The position numbers and the translations under genes were made by a program. Shown here piece by piece: positions 1-8,676 of a DNA stretch of 39,141 nt (the stretch's first letter is position 1; each line of letters starts with the position of its first letter). The DNA lies in contig JAQGHQ010000338.1 in assembly GCA_028288765.1 (NCBI GenBank), positions 1-39,141 of the forward strand. The letters run 5' to 3'. Origin of the DNA: Gemmataceae bacterium (GTDB lineage: Bacteria > Planctomycetota > Planctomycetia > Gemmatales > Gemmataceae). The notes beneath the pieces are model-generated. The model had not been told where the DNA came from. It saw nothing but the letters and a program-made list of their open reading frames with translations, and ran no database searches.

Positions 1-1
1 G

Positions 2-1120
2 GCGGGTGCAGCGGCACCCGCCGCCGGGCAGAACAACATCTGGGGCTTCTTCATGAAGACCCCGGCCCAGAAGGTCCAGTGTCAGCAGAACATGGCCATG
101 TGCCGGGCCCAGTTCTGCAACTCCCGGATCGGTCAGTTCGTGAACAACATGCTCCTCCCGGCCGGGGCGATCACCGGCGGCATGCTCGGCCCGATCTGCC
201 CGGGGCCGCTCGCCGCGAACCCGGCGGACCTTCAGAAGCCGGCCACCAGCCCGCAAGGGGCCGCCGCCCGGATTAAGGCCGAGGAGGCCCAGGCGAAGGA
301 GAAGATCGCGGCGATCGAGTTCCTCGCGACGGTGGACTGCCGGTACTACCCGGAGGCCGAGGCCGCGCTGATCGTCGGGCTGCGGGCGGAGAAGAACGAG
401 TGCGTCCGCCTAGCCGCGGCCAAGGCCCTGGCGACAGGCTGCTGCTGCACCGCGAGGATCCTGAAGGCGCTCCTCATCGCGGTGAGCTGTTCGACCGAGG
501 ACAAGTTCCCGGCGGAGCGGTCGGAGCTGGTCAAGGCGTACGCCTACGTGGCGCTGGAGCGGTGTCTGCGGAGGTGCGTGGAGGCGGAGCCCGAACCGTC
601 GCCCGAGCCCCCGGCGGCGGCGAAGCAGGCGGTGTACGAGACCCTCACCCCGTTCGGCCCGCTCGCCGACTACACCACCCAGATCCTGATGGTGAGCTAC
701 TTCCCCCCGGGCGGCGGGGACTCGTCGGAGCGGGTGTACGAGAGCGCCCGGCGGACGCTGGCGAAGGGGCTGAAGCTCTCCCCGCAGACGATCGCCTGGC
801 TGTCCGGCCCGCGGACCGTGATGGACGCGGTGGCGCCGGGGTACGAGCCGCCCCGACCGGGCAGCCTGCTCGAAAAGATGGACCTGCGGGGGGCGATGGC
901 CGCGCCCAAGTGGATCACGACGCTCCCGAAGTCCGCCCCGCAGCCGGAGGCCCTCGGAGCGTCGCCGGCCGGGGCGAGCACCGCGCCCGAATGGCTCAAG
1001 CCGGTGGCGGTCGGTGCGGCGCTGCCGACCCAGCCTGACCCCGTGGCCGACCCGAAGCCGACCCCGCTGGCCGGCCGCGGGAATCTGCTGAACATCTTCC
1101 AGGACTCGCGGCGGCGGTAG
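2..1120 (+). CDS. Cys-rich HEAT-like hypothetical protein, 5' end outside window
   Basis: The frame is open from the first bases of the window: the codons before the internal ATG at 53 read A-G-A-A-P-A-A-G-Q-N-N-I-W-G-F-F. The true start is therefore upstream and the gene is truncated by the window edge. Numbered from the ATG at 53, the first 70 residues are Cys/Met-rich. About residues 75-180 look like alpha-helical HEAT-type repeats (CRYYPEAEAALIVGLRAEKN, then VRLAAAKALATGCCCTARIL). The C-terminal 150 residues are proline/alanine-rich and probably disordered. The Cys pairs and triplets (CCC, CRYY, LRRC) recur in planctomycete-restricted proteins, but I know no assigned function. A terminator-like hairpin follows the stop. 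Confidence is high that it is a gene and low for any role. Confidence 0.8.
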   Translation, partial: AGAAAPAAGQNNIWGFFMKTPAQKVQCQQNMAMCRAQFCNSRIGQFVNNMLLPAGAITGGMLGPICPGPLAANPADLQKPATSPQGAAARIKAEEAQAKEKIAAIEFLATVDCRYYPEAEAALIVGLRAEKNECVRLAAAKALATGCCCTARILKALLIAVSCSTEDKFPAERSELVKAYAYVALERCLRRCVEAEPEPSPEPPAAAKQAVYETLTPFGPLADYTTQILMVSYFPPGGGDSSERVYESARRTLAKGLKLSPQTIAWLSGPRTVMDAVAPGYEPPRPGSLLEKMDLRGAMAAPKWITTLPKSAPQPEALGASPAGASTAPEWLKPVAVGAALPTQPDPVADPKPTPLAGRGNLLNIFQDSRRR

Positions 1121-1133
1121 ACAGTACGTGCGA

Positions 1134-1159
1134 AGGAGGGCCCGGGGTGTTGCCCTCCT
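1134..1159 (+). terminator. Terminator-like hairpin after the first gene
   Basis: A perfect 8-bp stem, AGGAGGGC (1134-1141) with GCCCTCCT (1152-1159), encloses a 10-nt loop. It lies 13 bp after the TAG stop of the upstream gene. There is no U-tract, so intrinsic termination is only suggested. The rest of 1121-1327 holds only a possible -10 element, TATCAT at 1272-1277. Confidence 0.4.
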
Positions 1160-1327
1160 GGCCAAATACGCGGCCCGCTCCTCGGAAGACAGTCGCGCCG
1201 GTTCTGACGATCCACCCGGCGGGTTCCCCCCCAGAGAACCGGTACGATCCCCCGTTCCAGCCCGAATTCGCTATCATCGAACCATTCATCCGTCACGCCA
1301 CTATCGCCTGTCGCTGCGGGGGCCGAC

Positions 1328-2005
1328 GTGATCCGGTTCCGTTGCCCGGACTGCGGCCGGGAGTACGTCCTCATTGATGCGTTCGCCCACCTCCCGCTCC
1401 TCTGCAAGGGGTGCGGCCGCCAGCTCATCGTCCCGGACCCGCAGCCCGAACCGGTCGTCGTTCCGCCGCCGAAAGTGCCCGCCGCACCGGTGTCGAAACC
1501 GATCCCACCACCCGGACTCCCGAAAGTCGAGCGGCCCCCGGCCGCGACTGACGGAGACCGGGCGGGCGAAGATCGCGTCCCGGCCACCTGGAAGAGACCC
1601 GACGACCTACACGTCCCCCCAGACGCGGCGGAGAAACCCGACATCTCTCTGAAGATGACCGGCCCAGCTCCGCCAACAACTCCTCATTCCTCCCCGACTG
1701 TCACGCCTGAGAAAGCCACGCCCCCGGAACCCCAGTCGACCCCGGAACGCAGCCGCCGGCGGGTCGCTCAACTGGTGGACGCGGTCGCCGTCCTGATCCT
1801 GACCGGACTCGGGGTGATGGTCGGTGAGGTGGCGGTCAGGAAGTCCACCCGCGAGATCCTGTCGGCCGCCGGGTCGGCCACGAAGTTCCCGCCGACCGAC
1901 CTGCTCATCTGGCTCGGATGCGCCGCGTTTTTCGTACTAGGTTACGTCTGGCTCGGGACTCGGGGCCGGACCCTCGGAGGGTGGCTGAAGCGAAGAGCCC
2001 GGTAG
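1328..2005 (+). CDS. Zinc-ribbon-like membrane protein, hypothetical
   Basis: 225 aa with a GTG start. The N-terminus carries two CxxC knuckles (C-P-D-C about residues 6-9 and C-K-G-C about 27-30), typical of a small zinc ribbon. A proline-rich linker of about 110 residues follows, then two hydrophobic segments near the C-terminus (VAVLILTGLGVMVG and LLIWLGCAAFFVLGYVWLG) and a basic tail (WLKRRAR). The likely layout is a cytoplasmic zinc ribbon tethered to the membrane. The next gene starts 33 bp downstream on the same strand, so the two may be co-transcribed. A second protein with the same general design but unrelated sequence is encoded at 31614-32750. The function is unknown. Confidence 0.75.
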   Translation: MIRFRCPDCGREYVLIDAFAHLPLLCKGCGRQLIVPDPQPEPVVVPPPKVPAAPVSKPIPPPGLPKVERPPAATDGDRAGEDRVPATWKRPDDLHVPPDAAEKPDISLKMTGPAPPTTPHSSPTVTPEKATPPEPQSTPERSRRRVAQLVDAVAVLILTGLGVMVGEVAVRKSTREILSAAGSATKFPPTDLLIWLGCAAFFVLGYVWLGTRGRTLGGWLKRRAR

Positions 2006-2038
2006 TCGGTCCGCCCGTTTAGCCAATGGGGATACTCC

Positions 2039-4345
2039 GTGGCCCGATCGTCTTCTTCCCGCGCCGCGTCCGCCCGTCTCGCTCTCGTCGGGTTGGAAGC
2101 CCGGGACGTGCCGACGTTCTACGGCAACCAGCTGTTCCCGCTCGACAACCCCTGGAACCAGAACATCTCGGCCGCCCCGGTCGCGGCCAACTCGGACGCG
2201 ATCATCAACGCGATGATCGCCCTCCATAAAGGGACTGCCCCCGGCGTCCACCCGGACTTCGGCAACCCGCTCACCGACGGGGCCCTGTACGGCATCCCGG
2301 TGAACGTGGTCGACGGGACCACCGTCCCGGCCGTCCCGGTCACCATTTCCCCGTCCGGGTGGGCGAACGAGAGCGACGTCGTCCCGGTCCCGATCCCGGC
2401 GAACGCGGTGATCGAGGGCGACGGCCCGACTGGCCCGGCGCCCGTCTCCGCCCGCAGCGACTCCCACCTGCTCGTGTACGACAAGGCCGCGAACATCCTG
2501 TACGAGCTGGTCTCCGCTGCCCGACCGACCGAAACGAGCTACACCTACGGCGGGTCGAAGCCGCTCGGCGTGTGGGGGGCGTACGCGGAGGCGGTCTGGA
2601 ACCTGAACACGAACACGTTCCGGACCGTCGGGAAGACCTCGGCCGACGCGGCCGGGCTCCCGATCCTGCCCGGCCTGGTCCGCCCGGACGAGGCGCTGCC
2701 GGCTGCGCAGGGCGGGCAGGGGGCGATCAAACATGCGATCCGGATGACCGTCCAGCAGACCCAGGACATGTTCGTCTACCCGGCCTCGCACCAGGCCAGC
2801 TCCCTGACGGGCACCGACCTGCCCCGGATGGGCGACCGGTTCCGGCTGAAGGCCGGGTTCGTCATCCCCGCCAACTGGTCGCCGGAGGTGAAGGCGATCG
2901 CCCAGGCGATGAAGGACTACGGGATGATCGTCGCCGACAACGGGAGCGACATGTACTTCCAGGGGACGCCGTCGGCCCAGTGGGACATGAACTCGGTCCT
3001 CCAGATCGAACAGATCAACGCGAGCGACTTCGAGGTCGTGGACCTCACCCCGGTCGTCACCGGGCTGAGCGTCGCGTTCGGGTCGCCGGGCGGCGGGACC
3101 GCGGTCACCGTCACCGGCCGGAATTTCTCCGGGGCGGCGGGGCAACTGCACGTCCTGTTCGGGACGGCGGCGGCGACCTCGGTCATCATCCTGTCGGATT
3201 CCCAGCTGGTCGCCACCTCCCCGGCCGGCGCGGGGACGGTGGACGTTCACGTCCAATCCGGGGGCCCGCAGACAGACAAGGATGGGAACCCGGTGTTCTT
3301 CGGGTACGGGACCTCGGCCGCCACCCCGGCGGATCGGTTCACGTTCGGCAACGCCCCGGCCCCGCGGCCGGACCTGGTGGGGTACCCCCAGTTCGCGGCC
3401 GGGACGGACGCCGGCGGGCCCGGGACGGTCACCGAGTACAACCCGGACGGGTCGGTCGTTTCCACAGCCGCCCCGTTCCCCGGGTTCACCGGCGGGGTCC
3501 GGACGGCGGTCGCCGACTTCAACGGGGATGGGACCCCGGACCTGGCCGTCGGGACCGGCCCCGGGACCACCGCCGAGGTCATCGTCTACGACGGGAAAAC
3601 GCGGCAAGTCCTGTTCGACGTGATGCCGTTCGCCGCCTTCACGGGCGGGGTGTTCGTGGCCGCCGGGACGATCACCGGGACCGGTTCGGCCGATCTGGTC
3701 ATCACCCCGGACCAGAGCGGCGGGCCGCGGGTCGAGGTGTACCGGGGCGGGGACTTCGCCCTGGTCGCGAACTTCTTCGGGATCGCCGACCCGAACTTCC
3801 GGGGTGGGGCCCGGGTGGCGGTCGGGGACATCACCGGGGACGGGCACGCCGAGGTGATCGTGTCGGCCGGGTTCGGGGGCGGGCCGCGGATCAGCGTGTA
3901 CGACGGCGCGGCCCTCCTCCGGGGGCAGCTGGTCCACCCGGTCGCGGACTTCTTCGCGTTCGAACCGGCCCTGCGGAACGGGGCGTACGTCGCGGCGGGC
4001 GACGTGGACGGGACGCCCGACCTGATTTTCGGGGCCGGCCCCGGGGGCGGGCCGCGGGTCCTGATCGTCTCCGGGCAGGCCCTCGTGTCGGCCGGGTCGG
4101 CCGCGGCGTTGGGCAGCCCGGTCGCGAACTTCTTCGCCGGCAACGTGAGCAACCGGGGCGGGGTCCGGGTGGCGGTGAAGAACCTGGACAACGACCGGTT
4201 CGCGGACGTGCTGACCGGGGCCGGGCCGGGTGGGGGGAGCCGGGTAACCGCGTACCTGGGCAAGACCCTGACCGCCGGGTCGGCCGCGGTCGACCTCGGG
4301 TTCGATGCGTTCCCCGGGTCCAACGCCGGGGTGTATGTGGGGTGA
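2039..4345 (+). CDS. Secreted TIG/FG-GAP repeat protein
   Basis: 768 aa from a GTG start; the in-frame sequence begins M-A-R-S-S-S-S-R. Residues 14-25 (LALVGLEARDVP) match the L-x-x-L-E-x-R-x-x-P N-terminal pattern common in large planctomycete exported proteins, so surface location is likely although no classical signal peptide is present. Residues about 25-335 form a domain I do not recognise, rich in Trp, Asn and Pro (FPLDNPWNQN, KPLGVWGAYAEAVWNLNT). Residues about 338-420 are an IPT/TIG immunoglobulin-like domain (GGGTAVTVTGRNFSG). Residues about 450-768 hold five or so FG-GAP/VCBS-type propeller blades, such as VADFNGDGTPDLAVGTGPG and VGDITGDGHAEVIVSAGFGG, whose D-x-N/T-x-D-G loops suggest calcium binding. 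It probably acts as a cell-surface or extracellular adhesion or binding protein. The stop is followed by short tandem repeats. Confidence 0.88.
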   Translation: MARSSSSRAASARLALVGLEARDVPTFYGNQLFPLDNPWNQNISAAPVAANSDAIINAMIALHKGTAPGVHPDFGNPLTDGALYGIPVNVVDGTTVPAVPVTISPSGWANESDVVPVPIPANAVIEGDGPTGPAPVSARSDSHLLVYDKAANILYELVSAARPTETSYTYGGSKPLGVWGAYAEAVWNLNTNTFRTVGKTSADAAGLPILPGLVRPDEALPAAQGGQGAIKHAIRMTVQQTQDMFVYPASHQASSLTGTDLPRMGDRFRLKAGFVIPANWSPEVKAIAQAMKDYGMIVADNGSDMYFQGTPSAQWDMNSVLQIEQINASDFEVVDLTPVVTGLSVAFGSPGGGTAVTVTGRNFSGAAGQLHVLFGTAAATSVIILSDSQLVATSPAGAGTVDVHVQSGGPQTDKDGNPVFFGYGTSAATPADRFTFGNAPAPRPDLVGYPQFAAGTDAGGPGTVTEYNPDGSVVSTAAPFPGFTGGVRTAVADFNGDGTPDLAVGTGPGTTAEVIVYDGKTRQVLFDVMPFAAFTGGVFVAAGTITGTGSADLVITPDQSGGPRVEVYRGGDFALVANFFGIADPNFRGGARVAVGDITGDGHAEVIVSAGFGGGPRISVYDGAALLRGQLVHPVADFFAFEPALRNGAYVAAGDVDGTPDLIFGAGPGGGPRVLIVSGQALVSAGSAAALGSPVANFFAGNVSNRGGVRVAVKNLDNDRFADVLTGAGPGGGSRVTAYLGKTLTAGSAAVDLGFDAFPGSNAGVYVG

Positions 4346-4346
4346 C

Positions 4347-4370
4347 GTGAGGTGGTGAGGTGGTGAGGTG
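4347..4370. repeat. Three tandem copies of GTGAGGTG
   Basis: Three perfect 8-bp units (4347-4354, 4355-4362, 4363-4370) begin directly after the stop codon of the FG-GAP gene, in the spacer between two convergent genes. Confidence 0.85.
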
Positions 4371-4462
4371 GGGTTGCTCTCCCTTCTCTCCCTCCCACAC
4401 AGGGATGCTGTGCTGAAAGGCTCGCGTGGCGCGGGCCGCCTACAGGAAGCCGGGTTTGAAGG

Positions 4463-4484
4463 GGGCCGCCCTCCGTGGCGGCCC
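4463..4484. terminator. Hairpin between convergent genes
   Basis: A perfect 8-bp stem, GGGCCGCC (4463-4470) with GGCGGCCC (4477-4484), has a 6-nt loop. It sits midway between the FG-GAP gene (+) and the hybrid kinase (-), where a bidirectional terminator would be expected. No U-tract is present on either side. Confidence 0.4.
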
Positions 4485-4559
4485 GCCAGCAACCGAGGGT
4501 TTCAACCGAGCAACACAGGGATAAAAGGGCCTCACCTGCCTCACTCACCACCCCGGCCG

Positions 4560-7500
4560 TCACCCGAGCACCTCGCGGACCTTTCGCGCCAGGGCGTCCG
4601 GGGTGAACGGCTTCTGGATGAACGGCGTGTCCGCGGTGAGGATGCCGTGCCGGACGACCGCGTCGTCGGTGTACCCGGACATGTATAGCACCTTCACCCC
4701 CGCCCGCTCGGCGGCCATCTCCTGGGCCAGCTGCCACCCGCTCATGCGGGGCATGACCACGTCGGTCACCATGAGGTGAATGGGCTCGCCGAACTGCCGG
4801 GACAAGATGAGGGCCTCGCCCCCGTTGCGGGCCTCCAGCACCTGGTACCCGTGCCGCTCGAGGACCAGCTTCGCCAGGGAGCGGACCCCGTCCTCGTCCT
4901 CGACGAGCAGCACGGTCTCGGTCCCGCGGCGGGGCGCGACCGCGACCGCCGGCTTGCTCCCGGCGGGTTCGTCCGCCCGCGGCAGGTACACCTTGAACGA
5001 GGTGCCGACCCCCGGCTCGCTGTACACGTCTACCAGGCCGCCGCTCTGCTTGACGATCCCGTGGACCACGGCCAGGCCGAGCCCGGTCCCTTTATCCGAC
5101 CCCTTGGTCGTGAAGAACGGCTCGAACACCCGCGCCCGGGTCGCCTCGTCCATCCCGTGCCCGGTGTCGCTGACCGCGACCAGGACGTACGGCCCGGGCT
5201 GGGCCTCGGCGTGGGTGGCCATGTAGGTCTCGTCCAGTTCGACGTTCGCCGTCTCGATCGTCAGCTTACCGCCGCGGGGCATCGCGTCCCGCGCGTTCAC
5301 GACGAGGTTCATGATCACCTGTTCCAGCTGGCCCGGGTCGACCTTCGTCCACCACAGGTCGGGGTCGGCGGTCACCCGCATGTCGATGTCCTCCCCGATC
5401 AGGCGGGCGAGCATCTTCTCCAGCTCCGCCAGGAGGGCGTTCAGGTCCACCACGACCGGGTCGAGCATCGACTTGCGGCTGAACGCCAGGAGCTGGCGGG
5501 TCAGCCCGGCCGCCCGTTCCCCGGCCTTACCGATCTCCGCGAGCAACTCCCGGTGCGGGTCCGGCGGGCGGATCTCGTCGAGCAGGATCTCGGCGTACCC
5601 GGTAATTACGGTGAGCAGGTTGTTGAAGTCGTGGGCCACCCCGCCCGCGAGCTTCCCGATCGCGTCCAGCTTCTGCGCCTGCCGGAACTGGTCCTCGAGG
5701 TGCCTCCGCTCGGTCACGTCCGACCACGCGCCGACGGCCTCGACCGGGCGGCCCGCCGCGGCGCGGACCAACCGGACGTCGCCCCGGGTCCAGCGGTATT
5801 TGCCGTCCCGGTGCCGGAACCGGTACTCGTGGCCCGTGCCGCCGTGCGCGAACAACCGTTCCTGGGTCTGGGCGACGACCTGGTCCCGGTCCTCCGGGTG
5901 GATGTTCCTCAGCCACCAGCCCGGGGCCAGGGCTTCCGCGGGGAAGTAACCCAGCATCTCCTGTACGTTCGCGCTGATCCAGGTGATCTCCCGGGTCTGG
6001 CCGTCGAGGACGGCCAGCGTAAACAGCACCGCCGGGCTGGAGGCGAGCACGTGCTGGAGCCGCTGCTGGGCCTGCCGGACCGCTTCCTCCGCCTGCTTCC
6101 GGTCGGTGATGTCCCGCACGATGGCCAGGTTGCTCTGCCGCCCGTCCAGCGCGATCGGGCCCAACCGGACCTCGACGGGAAATGTCGTCCCGTCCTTTCG
6201 CCGGTAGCGGCTCTCGATGGCGACCGGCCGGCCGGCCCGCAACTGCCCGGTCATCCACTCGAGTTGTTCCGGCGCGACGAACGGGTCGAACCGCGAGCTC
6301 GGCCCCCCCACCAACTCCTCGCGGGTGTACCCGAGGCTCTCGCACGCGCGGCGGTTCACGTCCAGGACCGTCCCGTCGGCCGGGTCGTGCAGGAAGATGG
6401 CGTCGGTCGCCTGCTCGATCACCGCGCGGAACCGCGCCTCGCTGGCCCGCAGCGCCTCCTCCGCCCGCTTCCGCTCGGTGACGTCTTGCACCTGGCCGAT
6501 GTACAGCTGCGGCCGGCCGTGCCCGTCCCGCGTGAGGGAGACGTTCGTCAGGGCCCAGATGACCCGCCCGGATTTGTGGAGGTATCGCTTCTCCATCTGG
6601 AAGAAGTTGCGGTCGCCGGCGAGGAGCAGTTCGCGCTGGGCGTAGCTCGCCGCGAGGTCGTGCGGGTGGGTGACATCGGCCATCGACATCCCCAGCATCT
6701 CCTCCTCGGCGTAGCCGAACATCTGCGCGAACGCGCCGTTCACCCGGAGGAAGTGGTTGGCGCCGTCGGTGATGACCATGGCGACGTTCGTGTAGTCGAA
6801 CGCGCTGCGGAACATCTCTTCGCTCGTCCGCAATTCCACCTCGGCCCGCATCCGCTCCGCGACCTCCTGCCGCAGGTTCTCGGCGGCCCGGACCGATTCG
6901 GCGTACAGGCTGCCGTTCTCGTAGATCCGGCCCACCTGCGCCGCGAGGGCGCCGGCGAGCTGCTCGTCCTCCGCGCTGAACGTCTCGGCCCCGATCTTGC
7001 CGAGGAGCTCGAGCCAGCCGTAGCCCTTGGCCAGCGAGACGAGCGGCGCCCCGAGCCAGGAGTGGACGGGCGGGTAGGAGGCGGGAAGCCCGATGGCGGC
7101 CGGGTCGCCGCCGGGGTTGCTCCGGCGGGCGCAGCGCCTCTCGCCCAGGACGACCCCGACCGGCCCCGCCGGCGGCCCGGGCGGGACGACCCGGGCGACC
7201 GTCTCGTCGTCCATCCCGCTGATGTAGAAGTGACGTAACCCTTGCCCGTCGCCGGTCAGGACGCCGACCACGGCGTACCGCGCCCCGACGATCTCCCGGG
7301 CGGCCTTGCAGACGCCCCGGAGCAGACGCTCGGGGTTGCGCTCCGACCCGAGCTGGAGGCCGAGCTCGACGAGCGCCGTCAGCCGCTCGTTCGTCCGCCG
7401 CAGCTCGTCCGCCTTGTCGGAGAGCTTGTCGGTCAGGAGGCGGAGGTGTTCGCGGTCGAACTCGGCGGAGGACGGCGGGGCCTGCGCGGGCGGGGCGAGG

Positions 7501-7862
7501 CCGAGCGTCGCCTCGACGGTGCGGAGGACCACCTCCGGCTCGCACGGCTTGGTCAGGACGGCGGCAACGCCGCACGCCCGGGCAAGTGCCCGGGCCTCCT
7601 GTTCGTGATAGTGGGCGGTGCAGAAGACGACCGGGATGTGCGTCACGGCCGGGTCGGCCCGCAGCCGGCGGACGAACTCGTACCCGTCCATCGTGGGCAT
7701 GAGGATATCGGCGATGACCAGGTCCGGCCGTTCCGCCCGGGCCGCCGCGAGCGCCTCCACGCCGTCGCCCGCCTCCACGAGGCGGTGCCCGCCGTACCCG
7801 AGGAGGGACACCAGGAACTCCCGGTTGGTGGGGCGGTCGTCAACGATCAGGATGGTTGCCAC
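4560..7862 (-). CDS. Hybrid sensor histidine kinase (REC-GAF-PAS-PAS-PAS-HisKA-HATPase-REC)
   Basis: 1100 aa, GTG start with GGGGAGG about 8 nt upstream. The N-terminal receiver (1-120) has acidic pair D8/D9, phospho-acceptor D52 in ADILMPTMDG and Lys at 105. A coiled linker leads to a GAF-like domain (about 160-320). PAS domains lie at about 345-465, 475-590 and 600-720; the last has the PAS_3 and PAC pattern (WLRNIHPEDRD, YRFRHRDGKYRW). The HisKA motif GVAHDFNNLLT places the phospho-histidine at H744. The ATPase domain has N-box VVNARDAM, DTGHGM at 899-904 and GTGLGL at 925-930. A second receiver (980-1100) has D1034 in TDVVMPRMSG and Lys at 1084. No membrane segments are seen, so it is probably a cytoplasmic redox, light or ligand sensor. 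It is the last gene of a three-gene operon and overlaps the preceding gene by 23 bp. Confidence 0.95.
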   Translation of the reverse strand: MATILIVDDRPTNREFLVSLLGYGGHRLVEAGDGVEALAAARAERPDLVIADILMPTMDGYEFVRRLRADPAVTHIPVVFCTAHYHEQEARALARACGVAAVLTKPCEPEVVLRTVEATLGLAPPAQAPPSSAEFDREHLRLLTDKLSDKADELRRTNERLTALVELGLQLGSERNPERLLRGVCKAAREIVGARYAVVGVLTGDGQGLRHFYISGMDDETVARVVPPGPPAGPVGVVLGERRCARRSNPGGDPAAIGLPASYPPVHSWLGAPLVSLAKGYGWLELLGKIGAETFSAEDEQLAGALAAQVGRIYENGSLYAESVRAAENLRQEVAERMRAEVELRTSEEMFRSAFDYTNVAMVITDGANHFLRVNGAFAQMFGYAEEEMLGMSMADVTHPHDLAASYAQRELLLAGDRNFFQMEKRYLHKSGRVIWALTNVSLTRDGHGRPQLYIGQVQDVTERKRAEEALRASEARFRAVIEQATDAIFLHDPADGTVLDVNRRACESLGYTREELVGGPSSRFDPFVAPEQLEWMTGQLRAGRPVAIESRYRRKDGTTFPVEVRLGPIALDGRQSNLAIVRDITDRKQAEEAVRQAQQRLQHVLASSPAVLFTLAVLDGQTREITWISANVQEMLGYFPAEALAPGWWLRNIHPEDRDQVVAQTQERLFAHGGTGHEYRFRHRDGKYRWTRGDVRLVRAAAGRPVEAVGAWSDVTERRHLEDQFRQAQKLDAIGKLAGGVAHDFNNLLTVITGYAEILLDEIRPPDPHRELLAEIGKAGERAAGLTRQLLAFSRKSMLDPVVVDLNALLAELEKMLARLIGEDIDMRVTADPDLWWTKVDPGQLEQVIMNLVVNARDAMPRGGKLTIETANVELDETYMATHAEAQPGPYVLVAVSDTGHGMDEATRARVFEPFFTTKGSDKGTGLGLAVVHGIVKQSGGLVDVYSEPGVGTSFKVYLPRADEPAGSKPAVAVAPRRGTETVLLVEDEDGVRSLAKLVLERHGYQVLEARNGGEALILSRQFGEPIHLMVTDVVMPRMSGWQLAQEMAAERAGVKVLYMSGYTDDAVVRHGILTADTPFIQKPFTPDALARKVREVLG

Positions 7863-8676
7863 GCCCCGGCCTCCCCGCTTCGCGCAAGCAGGTCTCGATC
7901 TCGGCCAGCAGCTCCGCCGGCTCGATCGGGCGGAACAGGAACCGCGCCGCCCCGAGGGCCAGGCCCCGGGCCCGGTCCGCCTCGTCCAACATGGTTGAGG
8001 TGAGGAACACGAACGGGATCGCGGCCAGGCGGGGGTCGGCCTTGACCGCCCGGATGAAGTCGTACCCGCTCTCCCCGCCCATGCACACGTCGGATATGAT
8101 CAGGTCGCACGGGTCCTGCCGGGCCGCCGCCAGCCCCTGCTCGACCCCGTCCGCGGCGACGACCCGGTACCCGTTGGGTTCCAGGATGCACCGGGCGAGG
8201 TCGAGGTTGACCGGCAGGTTGTCCACCACGAGCACGGTGTGCCGGCCCGCCCGGCGGGCCGGCCCGACCGCCTCCACGGCGGCCGGGGACGGGGCGGTCG
8301 CCCGCCGGGCGGGCCGGACGAATTCCTCCATTTGCCGGACGAAGGTCTCGGGGTTGATCGGCTTGGCGACGTACCCGTCGAACCCGGCCGCTAAAACTTT
8401 GTCCCGGTCGCCGACCATGGCGAGCGCCGTGACCGCCACCAGCGGGACGGTCCGCCGGGCCGGGTCCGCCTTGAGCCGGCGGGCCACCTCGTACCCGTCC
8501 ATGCCCGGGAGCTGGACGTCGCAGACGATCAGGTCGAACGCCTCCCGGCAGGCGAGGTCCAGCCCGGCCGCCCCGTCCACGGCCGTGTGCGGGGTGTATC
8601 CGAAGGCCTCGAGCAGGTAGCTCATCAGCTCCAGGTTCGCCGGGTTGTCCTCGATCACCAGGATGCGGGCGGTCAC
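7840..8676 (-). CDS. Double-receiver response regulator without output domain
   Basis: 278 aa, GTG start inside a 4-bp GTGA overlap with the upstream kinase gene, so translation is probably coupled. Receiver 1 (1-122) looks complete: E9/D10 acidic pair, phospho-acceptor D53 in [10 protein letters not shown], Thr at ALxx position TALAM, and Lys K105 in AKPINPE. A short Ala/Pro linker leads to receiver 2 (146-268). Its phospho-acceptor is kept (D196 in [10 protein letters not shown]), but the second acidic residue is Asn (N153 in VVDNLPVN) and the conserved Lys is Arg (R249 in LFRPIEP). There is no DNA-binding or enzymatic output domain, so the protein probably relays phosphate between the flanking kinases or binds them. 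Receiver 2 may be weakly active or act as a protein-docking domain. Confidence 0.93.
   Translation of the reverse strand: MTARILVIEDNPANLELMSYLLEAFGYTPHTAVDGAAGLDLACREAFDLIVCDVQLPGMDGYEVARRLKADPARRTVPLVAVTALAMVGDRDKVLAAGFDGYVAKPINPETFVRQMEEFVRPARRATAPSPAAVEAVGPARRAGRHTVLVVDNLPVNLDLARCILEPNGYRVVAADGVEQGLAAARQDPCDLIISDVCMGGESGYDFIRAVKADPRLAAIPFVFLTSTMLDEADRARGLALGAARFLFRPIEPAELLAEIETCLREAGRPGRGNHPDR

Noticed and set aside
4776..7238. 820-codon plus-strand open frame opposite the hybrid kinase
   Set aside because: Antisense shadow. The minus-strand frame has complete kinase and receiver motifs, while the plus-strand translation is low-complexity.
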